DNA from: Peterkaempfera podocarpi
GTDB lineage: Bacteria; Actinomycetota; Actinomycetes; Streptomycetales; Streptomycetaceae
Length of the DNA: 64,000 bases
NCBI RefSeq assembly: GCF_042466665.1
Contig: NZ_CP162102.1
Coordinates: forward strand, 4,836,001-4,900,000
Direction: 5' to 3'
The notes under the pieces were generated by a model that was given only the letters and a program-made list of their open reading frames with translations, searched no databases and had not been told where the DNA came from. The translations under genes were made by a program, and so were the position numbers. Each line of letters begins with the position of its first letter. Positions within the stretch are counted from its first letter, which is position 1. This document shows, piece after piece, positions 9,906-17,055 of the stretch.

Positions 9906-10578
9906 GCGTGCTGCGGGGGCCGGTGTCGATGCGGTAGCCGACGCCGGCCACCGTGGCGATGATCCATGGTTCGCCGAGCCGTTTGCGCAGTGCGGAGACG
10001 GTGATGCGCACGGCGTTGGTGAGGGGGTCGGCGTGCTCGTCCCAGGCCCGTTCCAGCAACTCCTCGGCGCTGACGACCCCGCCCTCGGCGGCGACCAGGA
10101 CTTCCAGCACAGCGAACTGTTTGCGGGTGAGCGCGACATAGCGTCCGTCGCGGTAGACCTCCCGGCGGAAGGGGTCGAGCCGCAGGCCCGCGATCTCGCG
10201 GACCGGGGGCCGGGTGTACGCACGTCTGCGGTCGAGTGCCCTCAGCCGCAGGACGAGCTCCCGCAGCTCGAACGGCTTGGTGAGGTAGTCGTCCGCGCCG
10301 AGCCCGAACCCGGAGGCCTTGTCGTCGATCCGGTCGGCAGCGGTGAGCATGAGGATCGGGATGCCGCTGCCGGAGGCGACGATGCGCAGGGCGACCTCGT
10401 CCCCGGAGGGGCCGGGGATGTCGCGGTCGAGGACCGCGAGGTCGTAGGAGTTGACGCTGAGCAGTTCCAGGGCGGTGTCCCCGTCGCCGGCGATGTCGGC
10501 GGCGATCGCCTCCAGCCGCAGACCGTCACGGACGGCCTCGGCCAGGTAGGGCTCGTCCTCCACGATCAGTACGCGCAT
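9898..10578 (-). CDS. OmpR/PhoB-family response regulator
   Basis: 226 residues. The receiver domain (1-115) has the acidic pocket E7-D8-E9, phospho-acceptor Asp51 (V-L-D-R-D-I-P-G), Thr79 and Lys101. The C-terminal winged helix ends in the usual recognition helix region (T-N-A-V-R-I-T-V-S-A-L-R-K-R-L-G) and wing (V-A-G-V-G-Y-R-I). It resembles the CutR/VanR-like group of streptomycete regulators by sequence pattern. It lies 68 bp after the VanZ gene and overlaps the kinase gene; an 11-bp-period direct repeat upstream of vanZ is a candidate target. Confidence 0.94.
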   Translation of the reverse strand: MRVLIVEDEPYLAEAVRDGLRLEAIAADIAGDGDTALELLSVNSYDLAVLDRDIPGPSGDEVALRIVASGSGIPILMLTAADRIDDKASGFGLGADDYLTKPFELRELVLRLRALDRRRAYTRPPVREIAGLRLDPFRREVYRDGRYVALTRKQFAVLEVLVAAEGGVVSAEELLERAWDEHADPLTNAVRITVSALRKRLGEPWIIATVAGVGYRIDTGPRSTHA

Positions 10579-10646
10579 GTCCGAAGCCTAAGCAGCACGC
10601 CGTATCGCCGGCGTAGGCAGGGACGTGTGCACACCGGACATGCGAC

Positions 10647-11357
10647 TCAGCCTGCCGCTGCCGGCGCGGGGCGAGGCCGGTCCGACGGCACTTCCGACGC
10701 CGTGGTGCGCCACCAGCGGCGCGACGCCAGCGCGGCCAGCACGGCGCCGGCGGCGTTGACCAGTACGTCGTCCACGGAGGTCACCCGGTCCAGCCGCAGG
10801 ACGTACTGTGCGGTCTCGACCAGGACCGAGCAGCCCGCCCCGAGCGCCAGGATCCGCGGCACGGACGCCAGCGCCGCGAACCGTATCGGGGCGAAGAACC
10901 CCAGTGCCGCGAAGACCAGCAGATTGCCGACGATCCCGAGCGGCCCCATCGTGACCAGGTCACGCAGCGGTATCAGGCTCACCCGGACGGGGGCGTCAGC
11001 ACCGGCCTGGCCGCCCGGCATCATGGTCAGCCACAGGAACGGCACCGTTCCGTGGACCATGCCCACCTCGGCCAGCGACATCCGCCACGCCGATGTGCCG
11101 CCGGCCGCACGCCGACGGCGGGCCAGAGCCCACGCCACCAGCACGGTCAACGGCAGCGCGACCAGCGTGATGAGCACCACACCGTTGAACGTGTCGAAGC
11201 AGCCGTGCCACCGCCCGGCCATACACCTCGGAGCGGACATCATGAGCGGTCGCCGCACGACGTACGCAGCGCCCGCCACGCAGAGGATCGCCAGGCCGGG
11301 GAGCGCAATCCTGCGCATGCGCCGGGGAGGTGCCGACAGGGATGCGTCATGGTTCAT
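10647..11357 (-). CDS. VanZ-family membrane protein
   Basis: 236 residues with about five transmembrane helices. The VanZ-like core is at the C-terminal half: N-L-L-V-F-A-A-L-G-F-F-A-P, then V-E-T-A-Q-Y-V, R-V-T-S-V-D-D-V-L-V-N-A-A-G. In enterococci VanZ lowers teicoplanin susceptibility; in actinomycetes most members have unknown envelope functions. It is the first gene of a probable vanZ-regulator-kinase operon. No vanHAX genes are present in the window, so glycopeptide resistance should not be assumed. Confidence 0.88.
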   Translation of the reverse strand: MNHDASLSAPPRRMRRIALPGLAILCVAGAAYVVRRPLMMSAPRCMAGRWHGCFDTFNGVVLITLVALPLTVLVAWALARRRRAAGGTSAWRMSLAEVGMVHGTVPFLWLTMMPGGQAGADAPVRVSLIPLRDLVTMGPLGIVGNLLVFAALGFFAPIRFAALASVPRILALGAGCSVLVETAQYVLRLDRVTSVDDVLVNAAGAVLAALASRRWWRTTASEVPSDRPRPAPAAAG

Positions 11358-11708
11358 GCCCCCATTGGAGACGGCGGGCGGTTGCGGTGGCGTATCCGAT
11401 TTTCGATACGCCCGCGATACGCGGAAGCCCCGGCGCGGCGGTCTTCGCCTTCCCCCACCCGGTGCGTGCCCACCGGCTCACCCGGCGGGCCGAGGCCGCG
11501 GGTCGCCGAGGATCCCCGCCCGGGCCGGGTGGGGAGCCTCTGTGCGCCCCCGGCCGACGGCACCCGTCCGGGCCGCACGGTCCCGCACCGCCGGCCCGGT
11601 CCCGGCGGCAGGGGGCGGCCTGAATCCGCACGACATGGCGCAGCGGATCTGGAACGATCCCGGGTCGGGATGCCTGCGGCCTTTCGGGGCGGACGGAACG
11701 GGGAACCG
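11358..11708. other. Intergenic region between vanZ and the acetyltransferase gene
   Basis: No gene is supported. The left end holds the palindrome and direct repeats described at 11390-11422 and must contain the vanZ promoter. The right end carries the leader of the GNAT gene. Open frames here are GC-bias artefacts. Confidence 0.5.
11390..11422. promoter_or_regulatory. Operator-like repeats upstream of the vanZ operon
   Basis: GCGTATC (11390-11396) and GATACGC (11405-11411) form an inverted repeat. GATACGC occurs again at 11416-11422, exactly 11 bp after the first copy. Tandem half-sites with 11-bp spacing are the usual target of OmpR-family regulators. The site lies 33-65 bp upstream of the vanZ start, so autoregulation of the operon by its own response regulator is a reasonable inference. 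Confidence 0.5.
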
Positions 11709-12389
11709 ATGGATTTCAGGCTTGAGGGGCCGGTCCTGGAGGGCGAGCTGGTGCGGCTGGAGCCGCTGGACCACCGCCATGCGGCGGAGCTGGCCGCGGC
11801 GGCCGAGGAGGACCGCGGCTCCTACCGGTTCACCTGGGTGCCCACCGCGGCCGAGATCAGGGAATACATCGACGCACAGCTGGCGCGGGCCGCGACGGGG
11901 AGACTGGCGCCGTATGTGCAGGTGGACAGGTCGTCGGGGCGGGTAGTGGGGGCCACGGCCTACTGGGATCCGCGAGCGTGGCCGGACGGTCGGCGGCTGT
12001 TCGCGGTCGAGGTCGGGTTCACCTGGCTCGCCGGATCGGCGCAGGGCACCGGTCTGAATGCGGAGGCCAAGCTGCTGCTGTTCCGCCATGCGTTCCAGAG
12101 CTGGGGCGTGGCCCGGGTCGATCTGAAGACGGATGCGCGCAACAGCCGCTCCCGGGCCGCGATCGAGGGCGTGGGTGCACGGTTCGAAGGCGTGCTGCGG
12201 AACTGGTCGCGCTCCTGGGCGCCGGGCGAGGACGGCCTGCTCCGGGACTCGGCGATCTTCTCGATCACCGCGGAGGAGTGGCCGGACTGCCGGTCGGGGC
12301 TGGAGCAGCGGTTGGCGCGGATTCTGGAGCGCCGCGGAGCCGCACCCGCGCCCGGCGGGGGCCAGGCCCCTGCCGGCAGCGAGCCGTAG
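11709..12389 (+). CDS. GNAT-family N-acetyltransferase (RimJ/RimL type)
   Basis: 226 residues. The RimJ/RimL-like acetyltransferase-3 pattern is visible: L-V-R-L-E-P-L-D at the start of strand 1, an E-V-G-F-T-W-L strand, the acetyl-CoA loop region (G-S-A-Q-G-T-G-L-N-A-E-A-K), then K-T-D-A-R-N-S-R-S-R-A-A-I-E-G-V-G-A-R-F-E-G, the classic C-terminal signature. Members acetylate N-terminal amines of proteins or small molecules. The ATG has only a weak upstream site. It stands alone; substrate unknown. Confidence 0.88.
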   Translation: MDFRLEGPVLEGELVRLEPLDHRHAAELAAAAEEDRGSYRFTWVPTAAEIREYIDAQLARAATGRLAPYVQVDRSSGRVVGATAYWDPRAWPDGRRLFAVEVGFTWLAGSAQGTGLNAEAKLLLFRHAFQSWGVARVDLKTDARNSRSRAAIEGVGARFEGVLRNWSRSWAPGEDGLLRDSAIFSITAEEWPDCRSGLEQRLARILERRGAAPAPGGGQAPAGSEP

Positions 12390-12784
12390 GGCGGCGAGCC
12401 GTACGGCTGTGGGCCGGCCGTGCCGTGAGCCGGGCGGCTGCGGGCGTCGGTCGTCGACGTCGGCGCGGCGGCTGACCTCTTCCCGGGCCGGAACCTGCCC
12501 GCGGGCGCCTTCCCGGCCGTGGTGATCCGCGTCCGCGGAGCGGGTAGCGAGGGCCGGCCGCAGCAGCGGGGTCCGCTCGGGCCGGTGGCCGGTCGGGACG
12601 GTGGCCGGTGGGGACGGCGGCCGGTGGGGACGGGTGGCCGGTGGGGACGGTGGCCGGTGAGCACGGCGGCGGCGTCCAGGGCGGGGTCGTCGGGCCGTCC
12701 GCTGCGGTGTGTGCGTGTGCGGGGGAGCACCGCCCGGGTTCGCCGGGGTGGTCCGGGGCTGCCGTGCGGGCACTCCCGTGCCCG
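12390..12784. other. Gene-free, repeat-rich region
   Basis: I see no coding sequence. The stretch between the two convergent genes is extremely GC-rich and contains the minisatellite at 12584-12664 plus several short self-complementary stretches that could act as terminators for the acetyltransferase gene. Confidence 0.5.
12584..12664. repeat. Minisatellite, unit about 16-17 bp
   Basis: Five consecutive, slightly diverged copies of ggtggccggtggggac (variants with tcgg, cggcc and gagc). The array is non-coding and lies between convergent genes. Copy number may vary between strains and may be collapsed in assemblies. Confidence 0.8.
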
Positions 12785-13396
12785 TCAGGAGAAGGCGCCC
12801 GGGGCGATCGGCAAGTCCCAGCGGGGGCCGCGGAAGTGGCCGAAGGGCAGGCCGTCCGAGCGGGGGGAGCTGCTGATGACCCGGCGTGCGGTGGCGGTCC
12901 CGTCCGTGCCGCGGGTGCCCAGCAGCATGACGGTGGCGCCGGTGGTGAGGCTGTCCGGGCCGCGGGTGTCGCCGGTGGTGCGCCAGGTCCAGGTGGCGCC
13001 GTCCGCGCTGCGGACGATGAAGGAGGTTCCTGGTGCCGACTGCACGGTGCCGCGCTGCCACACCACCACCGTCCAGCCGCCGGACTGCGGGTCCCGCACG
13101 GTGACCTCGCCGTGTACGGCGCCGCCGGGGCCGATGCCCGGGTCCGACGGGGCGGACCGGCCGGAGGGGAGTGCCTGGCCCGGCTGGGCGGCGACGGACG
13201 GGGAGATGGTCGGGCTGGGCGTCTCCCCGGTGGGGCCGCCGGTGGTGGTGGCGTAGGCGGCGGCGCCGCCCAGCGCCAGTACCGCGGCGACGGCCACCGC
13301 GATCGTGGTCCGCCCGGTGGAGCGGCGGGGCGGGCGGCTGCCGCCGGTGTCGCCGTACGGGGGCGGCTGGTGCTGGTCCCTGGGCTGGAGCGTCAT
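12785..13396 (-). CDS. Membrane-anchored or secreted protein of unknown function
   Basis: 203 residues. A Pro/Arg-rich cytoplasmic N-terminus (about 1-30) is followed by one transmembrane helix or uncleaved signal (TTIAVAVAAVLALGGAAAYA) and a Pro/Ser-rich linker. The outer part (about 90-180) looks like a small beta domain: H-G-E-V-T-V-R, W-T-V-V-V-W-Q-R-G-T-V, S-F-I-V-R-S-A-D-G-A-T-W-T-W. This resembles streptomycete proteins in which a DUF5666-like beta fold sits outside the membrane, but I am not sure of the family. ATG 13396 has AGGAGAG five bases upstream, so the longer frame upstream is rejected. Confidence 0.8.
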   Translation of the reverse strand: MTLQPRDQHQPPPYGDTGGSRPPRRSTGRTTIAVAVAAVLALGGAAAYATTTGGPTGETPSPTISPSVAAQPGQALPSGRSAPSDPGIGPGGAVHGEVTVRDPQSGGWTVVVWQRGTVQSAPGTSFIVRSADGATWTWRTTGDTRGPDSLTTGATVMLLGTRGTDGTATARRVISSSPRSDGLPFGHFRGPRWDLPIAPGAFS

Positions 13397-13522
13397 GGCG
13401 TCTCTCCTGTCGGCTGGATGCCTCGATGGGACATTCATCGCCGAACGGGATAAGAGCGGCATACGCGATGCCACAGAGGGTGACCGCCGCCCCCTGCGGG
13501 GATCAGCCGCCCCCTTCGGGCA

Positions 13523-13888
13523 TCAGTGGCGGGGGCAGATGCAGAAGGGGTGCCCGGACGGGTCCAGCAGCACCCGCCAGGTCTCGCCCGGCTGGAAGTC
13601 GGGGCGGGTCGCCCCCAGCTCCAGGCAGAGGGCCTCGGCCTTGTCGAGGTCGTCCACCCGGAGGTCCAGGTGGAACTGCTTGGTGCCCTCGGGGTTCGGC
13701 CACTGCGGGGCCCGGTAGTCGTCCACCTTCCCGAAGCCCAGCGGCGCGCCGCCCGCGCCGTCGACCATGGCGTACTGCTCCTCGCTGTGGGCCACCTCGC
13801 GGCCCAGCAGCGCGGCGTAGAAGCGGGCGAGCGCCTGGGGGTCGGCGCAGTCGATGGTCACCATGGCGAGCTCGGCGGTTCCGGACAT
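13523..13888 (-). CDS. VOC-superfamily (glyoxalase/bleomycin-resistance-like) protein
   Basis: 121 residues from ATG 13888. It shows the two paired beta-alpha-beta-beta-beta modules of the VOC fold: M-V-T-I-D-C-A-D-P-Q-A-L-A-R-F-Y at the N-terminus, Q-F-H-L-D-L-R-V-D-D-L in the middle and W-R-V-L-L-D-P-S-G-H-P-F at the end. His and acidic residues at these points would form a metal site in active enzymes. The start is uncertain: ATG 13912 and GTG 13897 are in frame, and AAAGG sits close to the latter. It is divergent from the MarR gene across a palindromic site. Confidence 0.87.
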   Translation of the reverse strand: MSGTAELAMVTIDCADPQALARFYAALLGREVAHSEEQYAMVDGAGGAPLGFGKVDDYRAPQWPNPEGTKQFHLDLRVDDLDKAEALCLELGATRPDFQPGETWRVLLDPSGHPFCICPRH

Positions 13889-13948
13889 GTCGATCACTTG
13901 CCTTTCATGCATGCGGTGCAGCGGTCGAGTGCCGGACCAGCATCGCGG

Positions 13949-13989
13949 CGGTACCTGACACCTTCTGTCAGGTTCTGGTGCAGGTACCG
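13949..13989. promoter_or_regulatory. Nested palindromes between the VOC and marR genes
   Basis: CCTGACA (13954-13960), five-base spacer, TGTCAGG (13966-13972) is a perfect 7-bp palindrome. An outer pair CGGTACCTG (13949-13957) and CAGGTACCG (13981-13989) overlaps it. Position between divergent starts fits an operator for one or both genes, possibly bound by the MarR protein. This is inference from symmetry only. Confidence 0.5.
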
Positions 13990-14029
13990 GAAGGCCGTCC
14001 CCCGTTATCGACTTTCCTTAGAGAGAGTA

Positions 14030-14482
14030 ATGACCTATGCTAAATACATGCCCGAGATGTCCGAGGACGACCTGGCAGCCGTCAGCGCGCTGCGATCGTC
14101 CGTGATGCGCCTCTCCCGCCGCCTTCGGCACCAGCGGGTCGAGGAGTCGCTCAGTCCGACCGAGATGTCGGTGCTGGGCACGCTGGCCCGCTGCGGCTCT
14201 GCGACCCCCGGCGAGCTGGCCCGCAAGGAGCACGTCCAGCCGCCGTCCATGACCAGGATCATCGCGATGCTGGAGGAGAAGGGCCTGGTGCGGCGGGAGC
14301 CGCATCCGGACGACCGCCGGCAGGTGGTGGTGAGCAGCACCGAGCAGGCCGAGGCGATCCTCGGCGAGAGCCGGCGCCGCCGCAACGCCTGGCTGGCGGA
14401 ACTGGCATCCGGGCTGACCGAGGAGGAATGGGCCGCGGTGAGAGACGCGGCCCCGGTACTGGAGAAGCTGGCGCACATGTGA
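14030..14482 (+). CDS. MarR-family transcriptional regulator
   Basis: 150 residues. A typical MarR winged helix: R-V-E-E-S-L-S-P-T-E-M-S-V-L-G-T-L, then S-A-T-P-G-E-L-A-R-K-E-H-V-Q-P-P-S-M-T-R-I-I (recognition helix), and the wing with P-H-P-D-D-R-R-Q-V-V-V. ATG 14030 follows GAGAG; ATG 14048 is a possible alternative. It is followed after 55 bp by an MFS exporter on the same strand, the usual arrangement in which the regulator represses its own pump and is released by the pump substrate. Confidence 0.92.
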   Translation: MTYAKYMPEMSEDDLAAVSALRSSVMRLSRRLRHQRVEESLSPTEMSVLGTLARCGSATPGELARKEHVQPPSMTRIIAMLEEKGLVRREPHPDDRRQVVVSSTEQAEAILGESRRRRNAWLAELASGLTEEEWAAVRDAAPVLEKLAHM

Positions 14483-14537
14483 CCCGCGGGTCCGCGGCGC
14501 CACCCCTCCGGTACCGGGACGAGGAGGGGACCAGAAC

Positions 14538-16112
14538 GTGAGGACGACCACCGACGCCGGCACCGCCAAGAAGGAGCGCAGCACCGCGAAGTACACCGCC
14601 GCAACCACCGCACTGCGAGGAGAGAACCCCGTGACACCGCCGGCCGCCGCCACGGCCATGGCAGCAGTGACCGAGACCGCCGAGACCCCCGTGGACCCCG
14701 CCGCCGCCACGTCGGCACCTGCCCGCACCGCGGCCGCAGCCGGGCCCGCGGAGGACGACCCCGAGATACGCACCGCGGCGGTCCCCGCCGCATCCGCCCC
14801 CGCGCCGGAGCGCCCCGCCGGGGGGATGTTCTCCTCGCTGCGCGTCCGCAACTACCGCTACTTCTTCATGGGCCAGGTCGTCTCCAACACCGGCACCTGG
14901 ATGCAGCGCATCGCCCAGGACTGGCTGGTGCTCAGCCTCACCGGCAGCCCCTTCGCGGTCGGTGTCACCACCGCGATGCAGTTCCTGCCCATGCTGCTCT
15001 TCGGCCTCTTTGGCGGAGTGCTCGCCGACCGCTACCCCAAGCGCCGCCTGCTGGTCGTCACCCAGGCCGTGATGGGCCTGCTGGCCGCCGGGCTCGCCGT
15101 CCTCACCCTCTCCGGGGTGGTCACCGTCTACCACGTCTACGCCTTTGCGTTCCTGCTGGGCATGGTCACGGTGGTGGACAACCCCACCCGGCAGGCGTTC
15201 GTCACCGAGATGGTGGGACCCGGCGCCCTGCGCAACGCGGTCAGTCTCAACGCGGCCAACTTCCAGACCGCCCGGCTGGTCGGCCCGGCCGTCGCCGGTC
15301 TGCTGATCGCCGCGGTGGGCAGCGGCTGGGCGTTCGCGCTCAACGCCTTCTCCTTCGCGGCGGTCATCGGCGGCCTGCTCGCCATGCGCAGCAGCGAACT
15401 GCACCCCACCCCGGTGCGGCCGCGGGAGAAGGGACAGCTTCGGGAGGGCCTGCACTATGTCCGGGAGCGGCCCGAGCTGATCTGGCCGATCGTCCTGGTG
15501 GGCTTCATCGGCACCTTCGGCTTCAACTTCCCGACGCTGCTCTCCGGCTTCGCCTACGACGTCTTCCATGTCGGCCCCGGGCAGTACGGACTGCTGAACA
15601 CCGCGATGGCGGTGGGTTCGCTGGTCGGTGCGCTGCTGGCCGCGCGGCGGGGTTCCACCAGGCTGCGGATGCTGGTCGGCGCCGCGCTGGGCTTCGGGCT
15701 GCTGGAGTCGGTCACCGCCCTCGCGCCGGGGTTCTGGCTCTTCGCGGCACTGCTGACGCTGGTCGGCATGCTGGGCCTGACCTTCAACACCACGGCCAAT
15801 GCCACGGTCCAGCTGGCCACCGACCCTGCGATGCGCGGCCGGGTGATGGGGCTGTTCATGCTGGTCTTCGCCGGTGGCACACCCATCGGCAGCCCGATCG
15901 TGGGCTGGGTCACCGAGCAGTACGGGCCCAGGCTCGGCCTGCTGGCCTGCGGGCTGGTCTCGGCGGCGGCATCCAGCGTGGTCGCGGTGGTACTGGCCCG
16001 CTCCGCCAATCTGCGGCTGAGGGTGGACCTGCACCCGGGACGCGGCCACCGGCTGGTCACCTTCGAGCCGCGCCGGCCGGCCGCCCGTGAGGAACTCGCT
16101 CCCGCCTGCTGA
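14538..16112 (+). CDS. MFS transporter (MFS_3/EntS-like exporter)
   Basis: 524 residues from GTG 14538. The first 95 residues are a low-complexity Ala/Pro/Thr tail; then F-S-S-L-R-V-R-N-Y-R-Y-F-F-M-G-Q starts a 12-helix MFS domain with motif A-like G-V-L-A-D-R-Y-P-K-R-R. It matches the streptomycete exporters paired with a MarR regulator; EntS-type relatives export siderophores or drugs. Two starts are both well served: GTG 14538 with GAGGAGGGGA, and GTG 14631 with AGGAGAG. The second would remove 31 residues. Substrate unknown; regulation by the upstream MarR is inferred. Confidence 0.9.
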   Translation: MRTTTDAGTAKKERSTAKYTAATTALRGENPVTPPAAATAMAAVTETAETPVDPAAATSAPARTAAAAGPAEDDPEIRTAAVPAASAPAPERPAGGMFSSLRVRNYRYFFMGQVVSNTGTWMQRIAQDWLVLSLTGSPFAVGVTTAMQFLPMLLFGLFGGVLADRYPKRRLLVVTQAVMGLLAAGLAVLTLSGVVTVYHVYAFAFLLGMVTVVDNPTRQAFVTEMVGPGALRNAVSLNAANFQTARLVGPAVAGLLIAAVGSGWAFALNAFSFAAVIGGLLAMRSSELHPTPVRPREKGQLREGLHYVRERPELIWPIVLVGFIGTFGFNFPTLLSGFAYDVFHVGPGQYGLLNTAMAVGSLVGALLAARRGSTRLRMLVGAALGFGLLESVTALAPGFWLFAALLTLVGMLGLTFNTTANATVQLATDPAMRGRVMGLFMLVFAGGTPIGSPIVGWVTEQYGPRLGLLACGLVSAAASSVVAVVLARSANLRLRVDLHPGRGHRLVTFEPRRPAAREELAPAC

Positions 16113-16120
16113 CCGCTCCA

Positions 16121-16168
16121 CCCCGCCGCCGGTTCCGGAACCCCTGGGTGCCGGGACCGGCGGCGGGG
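16121..16168 (+). terminator. Hairpin between the MFS and thpR genes
   Basis: 13-bp perfect arms at 16121-16133 and 16156-16168 with a 22-base loop. It begins nine bases after the MFS stop and ends 15 bases before thpR, so it can end or attenuate read-through. Confidence 0.6.
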
Positions 16169-16183
16169 GATGATGGAGCCGTT

Positions 16184-16795
16184 ATGAGACTCTTCATCGC
16201 GGTGGTGCCGCCACCGGCCGCCGTCGACGAGCTGACGGCCGCGGTGCGCCCGCTGCGGCGGCTCCCCGACGCGGAGCCGCTGCGCTGGACGGCCCCCGAC
16301 ACCTGGCACCTCACCCTGGCCTTCCTCGGCGAGGTGGCCGAGGAGTCGCTGCCCGAGCTGGAGCAGCGGCTTGGCCGGGCGGCGCACCGCCACCGGGTGA
16401 TGCAGCTGAGGTTCGCCGGGGCCGGCCGGTTCGGGGACCGGACGCTGTGGACCGGTGTCCGCGGCGACACCCAGGAGCTGCGCCGGCTGGCCGAGTCGGC
16501 GCAGGCCGCGGCCCGGCACACCGGGCTGCCCGTCGACGACGACCGCCCGTACCGGGCCCACCTCACCCTGGCCCGCAGCAGCGTGCCGCGCGGCGGCAAC
16601 GACCGGCGGCGCGGGCACGGACCGGACCTGCGCGGGCTGAAGACGGCGCTGGAGGACTTCGAGGGGCAGCAGTGGGAGGCGGCCGACCTGCGGCTGGTGC
16701 GCAGCACCCTCGGCTCCGGGCCCGCCCACTACACGGTGCTGCGGAGCTGGCCGCTGGACCGCCCGGCGGACGGACCCCCGGAGCCCGCGGGGTAG
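16184..16795 (+). CDS. thpR: RNA 2',3'-cyclic phosphodiesterase (2'-5' RNA ligase family)
   Basis: 203 residues. The protein starts M-R-L-F-I-A-V-V-P-P as in ThpR and has the two catalytic H-x-T-x motifs: W-H-L-T-L-A-F near residue 42 and A-H-L-T-L-A-R near residue 126. Two-histidine phosphoesterases of this group open 2',3'-cyclic phosphates on RNA ends; ligase activity is seen only in vitro. The C-terminal extension is Pro-rich. ATG 16184 fits the conserved N-terminus exactly. It is followed 10 bp later by a 28-codon membrane peptide gene. Confidence 0.92.
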   Translation: MRLFIAVVPPPAAVDELTAAVRPLRRLPDAEPLRWTAPDTWHLTLAFLGEVAEESLPELEQRLGRAAHRHRVMQLRFAGAGRFGDRTLWTGVRGDTQELRRLAESAQAAARHTGLPVDDDRPYRAHLTLARSSVPRGGNDRRRGHGPDLRGLKTALEDFEGQQWEAADLRLVRSTLGSGPAHYTVLRSWPLDRPADGPPEPAG

Positions 16796-16805
16796 TCTCG
16801 GAGCC

Positions 16806-16892
16806 GTGGATCCCAAGACCCGAACCCGGATCGTCACCGGTGCGCTCCTGCTCCTTCTGCTGGCCGTGGTCGTGGGGGCCGTCCTCAGATAG
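16806..16892 (+). CDS. 28-residue single-helix membrane peptide
   Basis: A short frame starting at GTG 16806: a basic N-terminus (VDPKTRTR) and then one hydrophobic helix (IVTGALLLLLLAVVVGAVL), ending in Arg. CGGAG sits just upstream. I recall peptides of this type (D-P-K-T-R-T-R start) recurring in streptomycete genomes beside transporter genes, but cannot confirm a family here. Codon positions fit the GC3 pattern of a real gene. Function unknown; a small partner of a membrane protein is possible. Confidence 0.6.
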   Translation: MDPKTRTRIVTGALLLLLLAVVVGAVLR

Positions 16893-17055
16893 CGGCGTCT
16901 TCAGGGCGGGCGTACCCGGCCCGCTGAGCGGCCCCGTACGGCCGGACACCCCGTGCCGCGAGGCCCTGCAGGCTGCCGCGGCCACGGCTCCCCGGCTCTC
17001 CGCCGGTCGCCCCCTGTGACCACGGACCTGCGGACCGCCGTGCGAGGCTTGGGGC

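Noticed and set aside
10647..11357. Glycopeptide resistance cluster because of VanZ and a VanRS-like pair
   Set aside because: No vanH, vanA or vanX genes are near, and VanZ-type proteins are common in actinomycetes without resistance.
9904..11946. 680-codon plus-strand frame across the regulator and vanZ genes
   Set aside because: It is opposite to a response regulator and a VanZ gene with clear motifs, and has no domain of its own.
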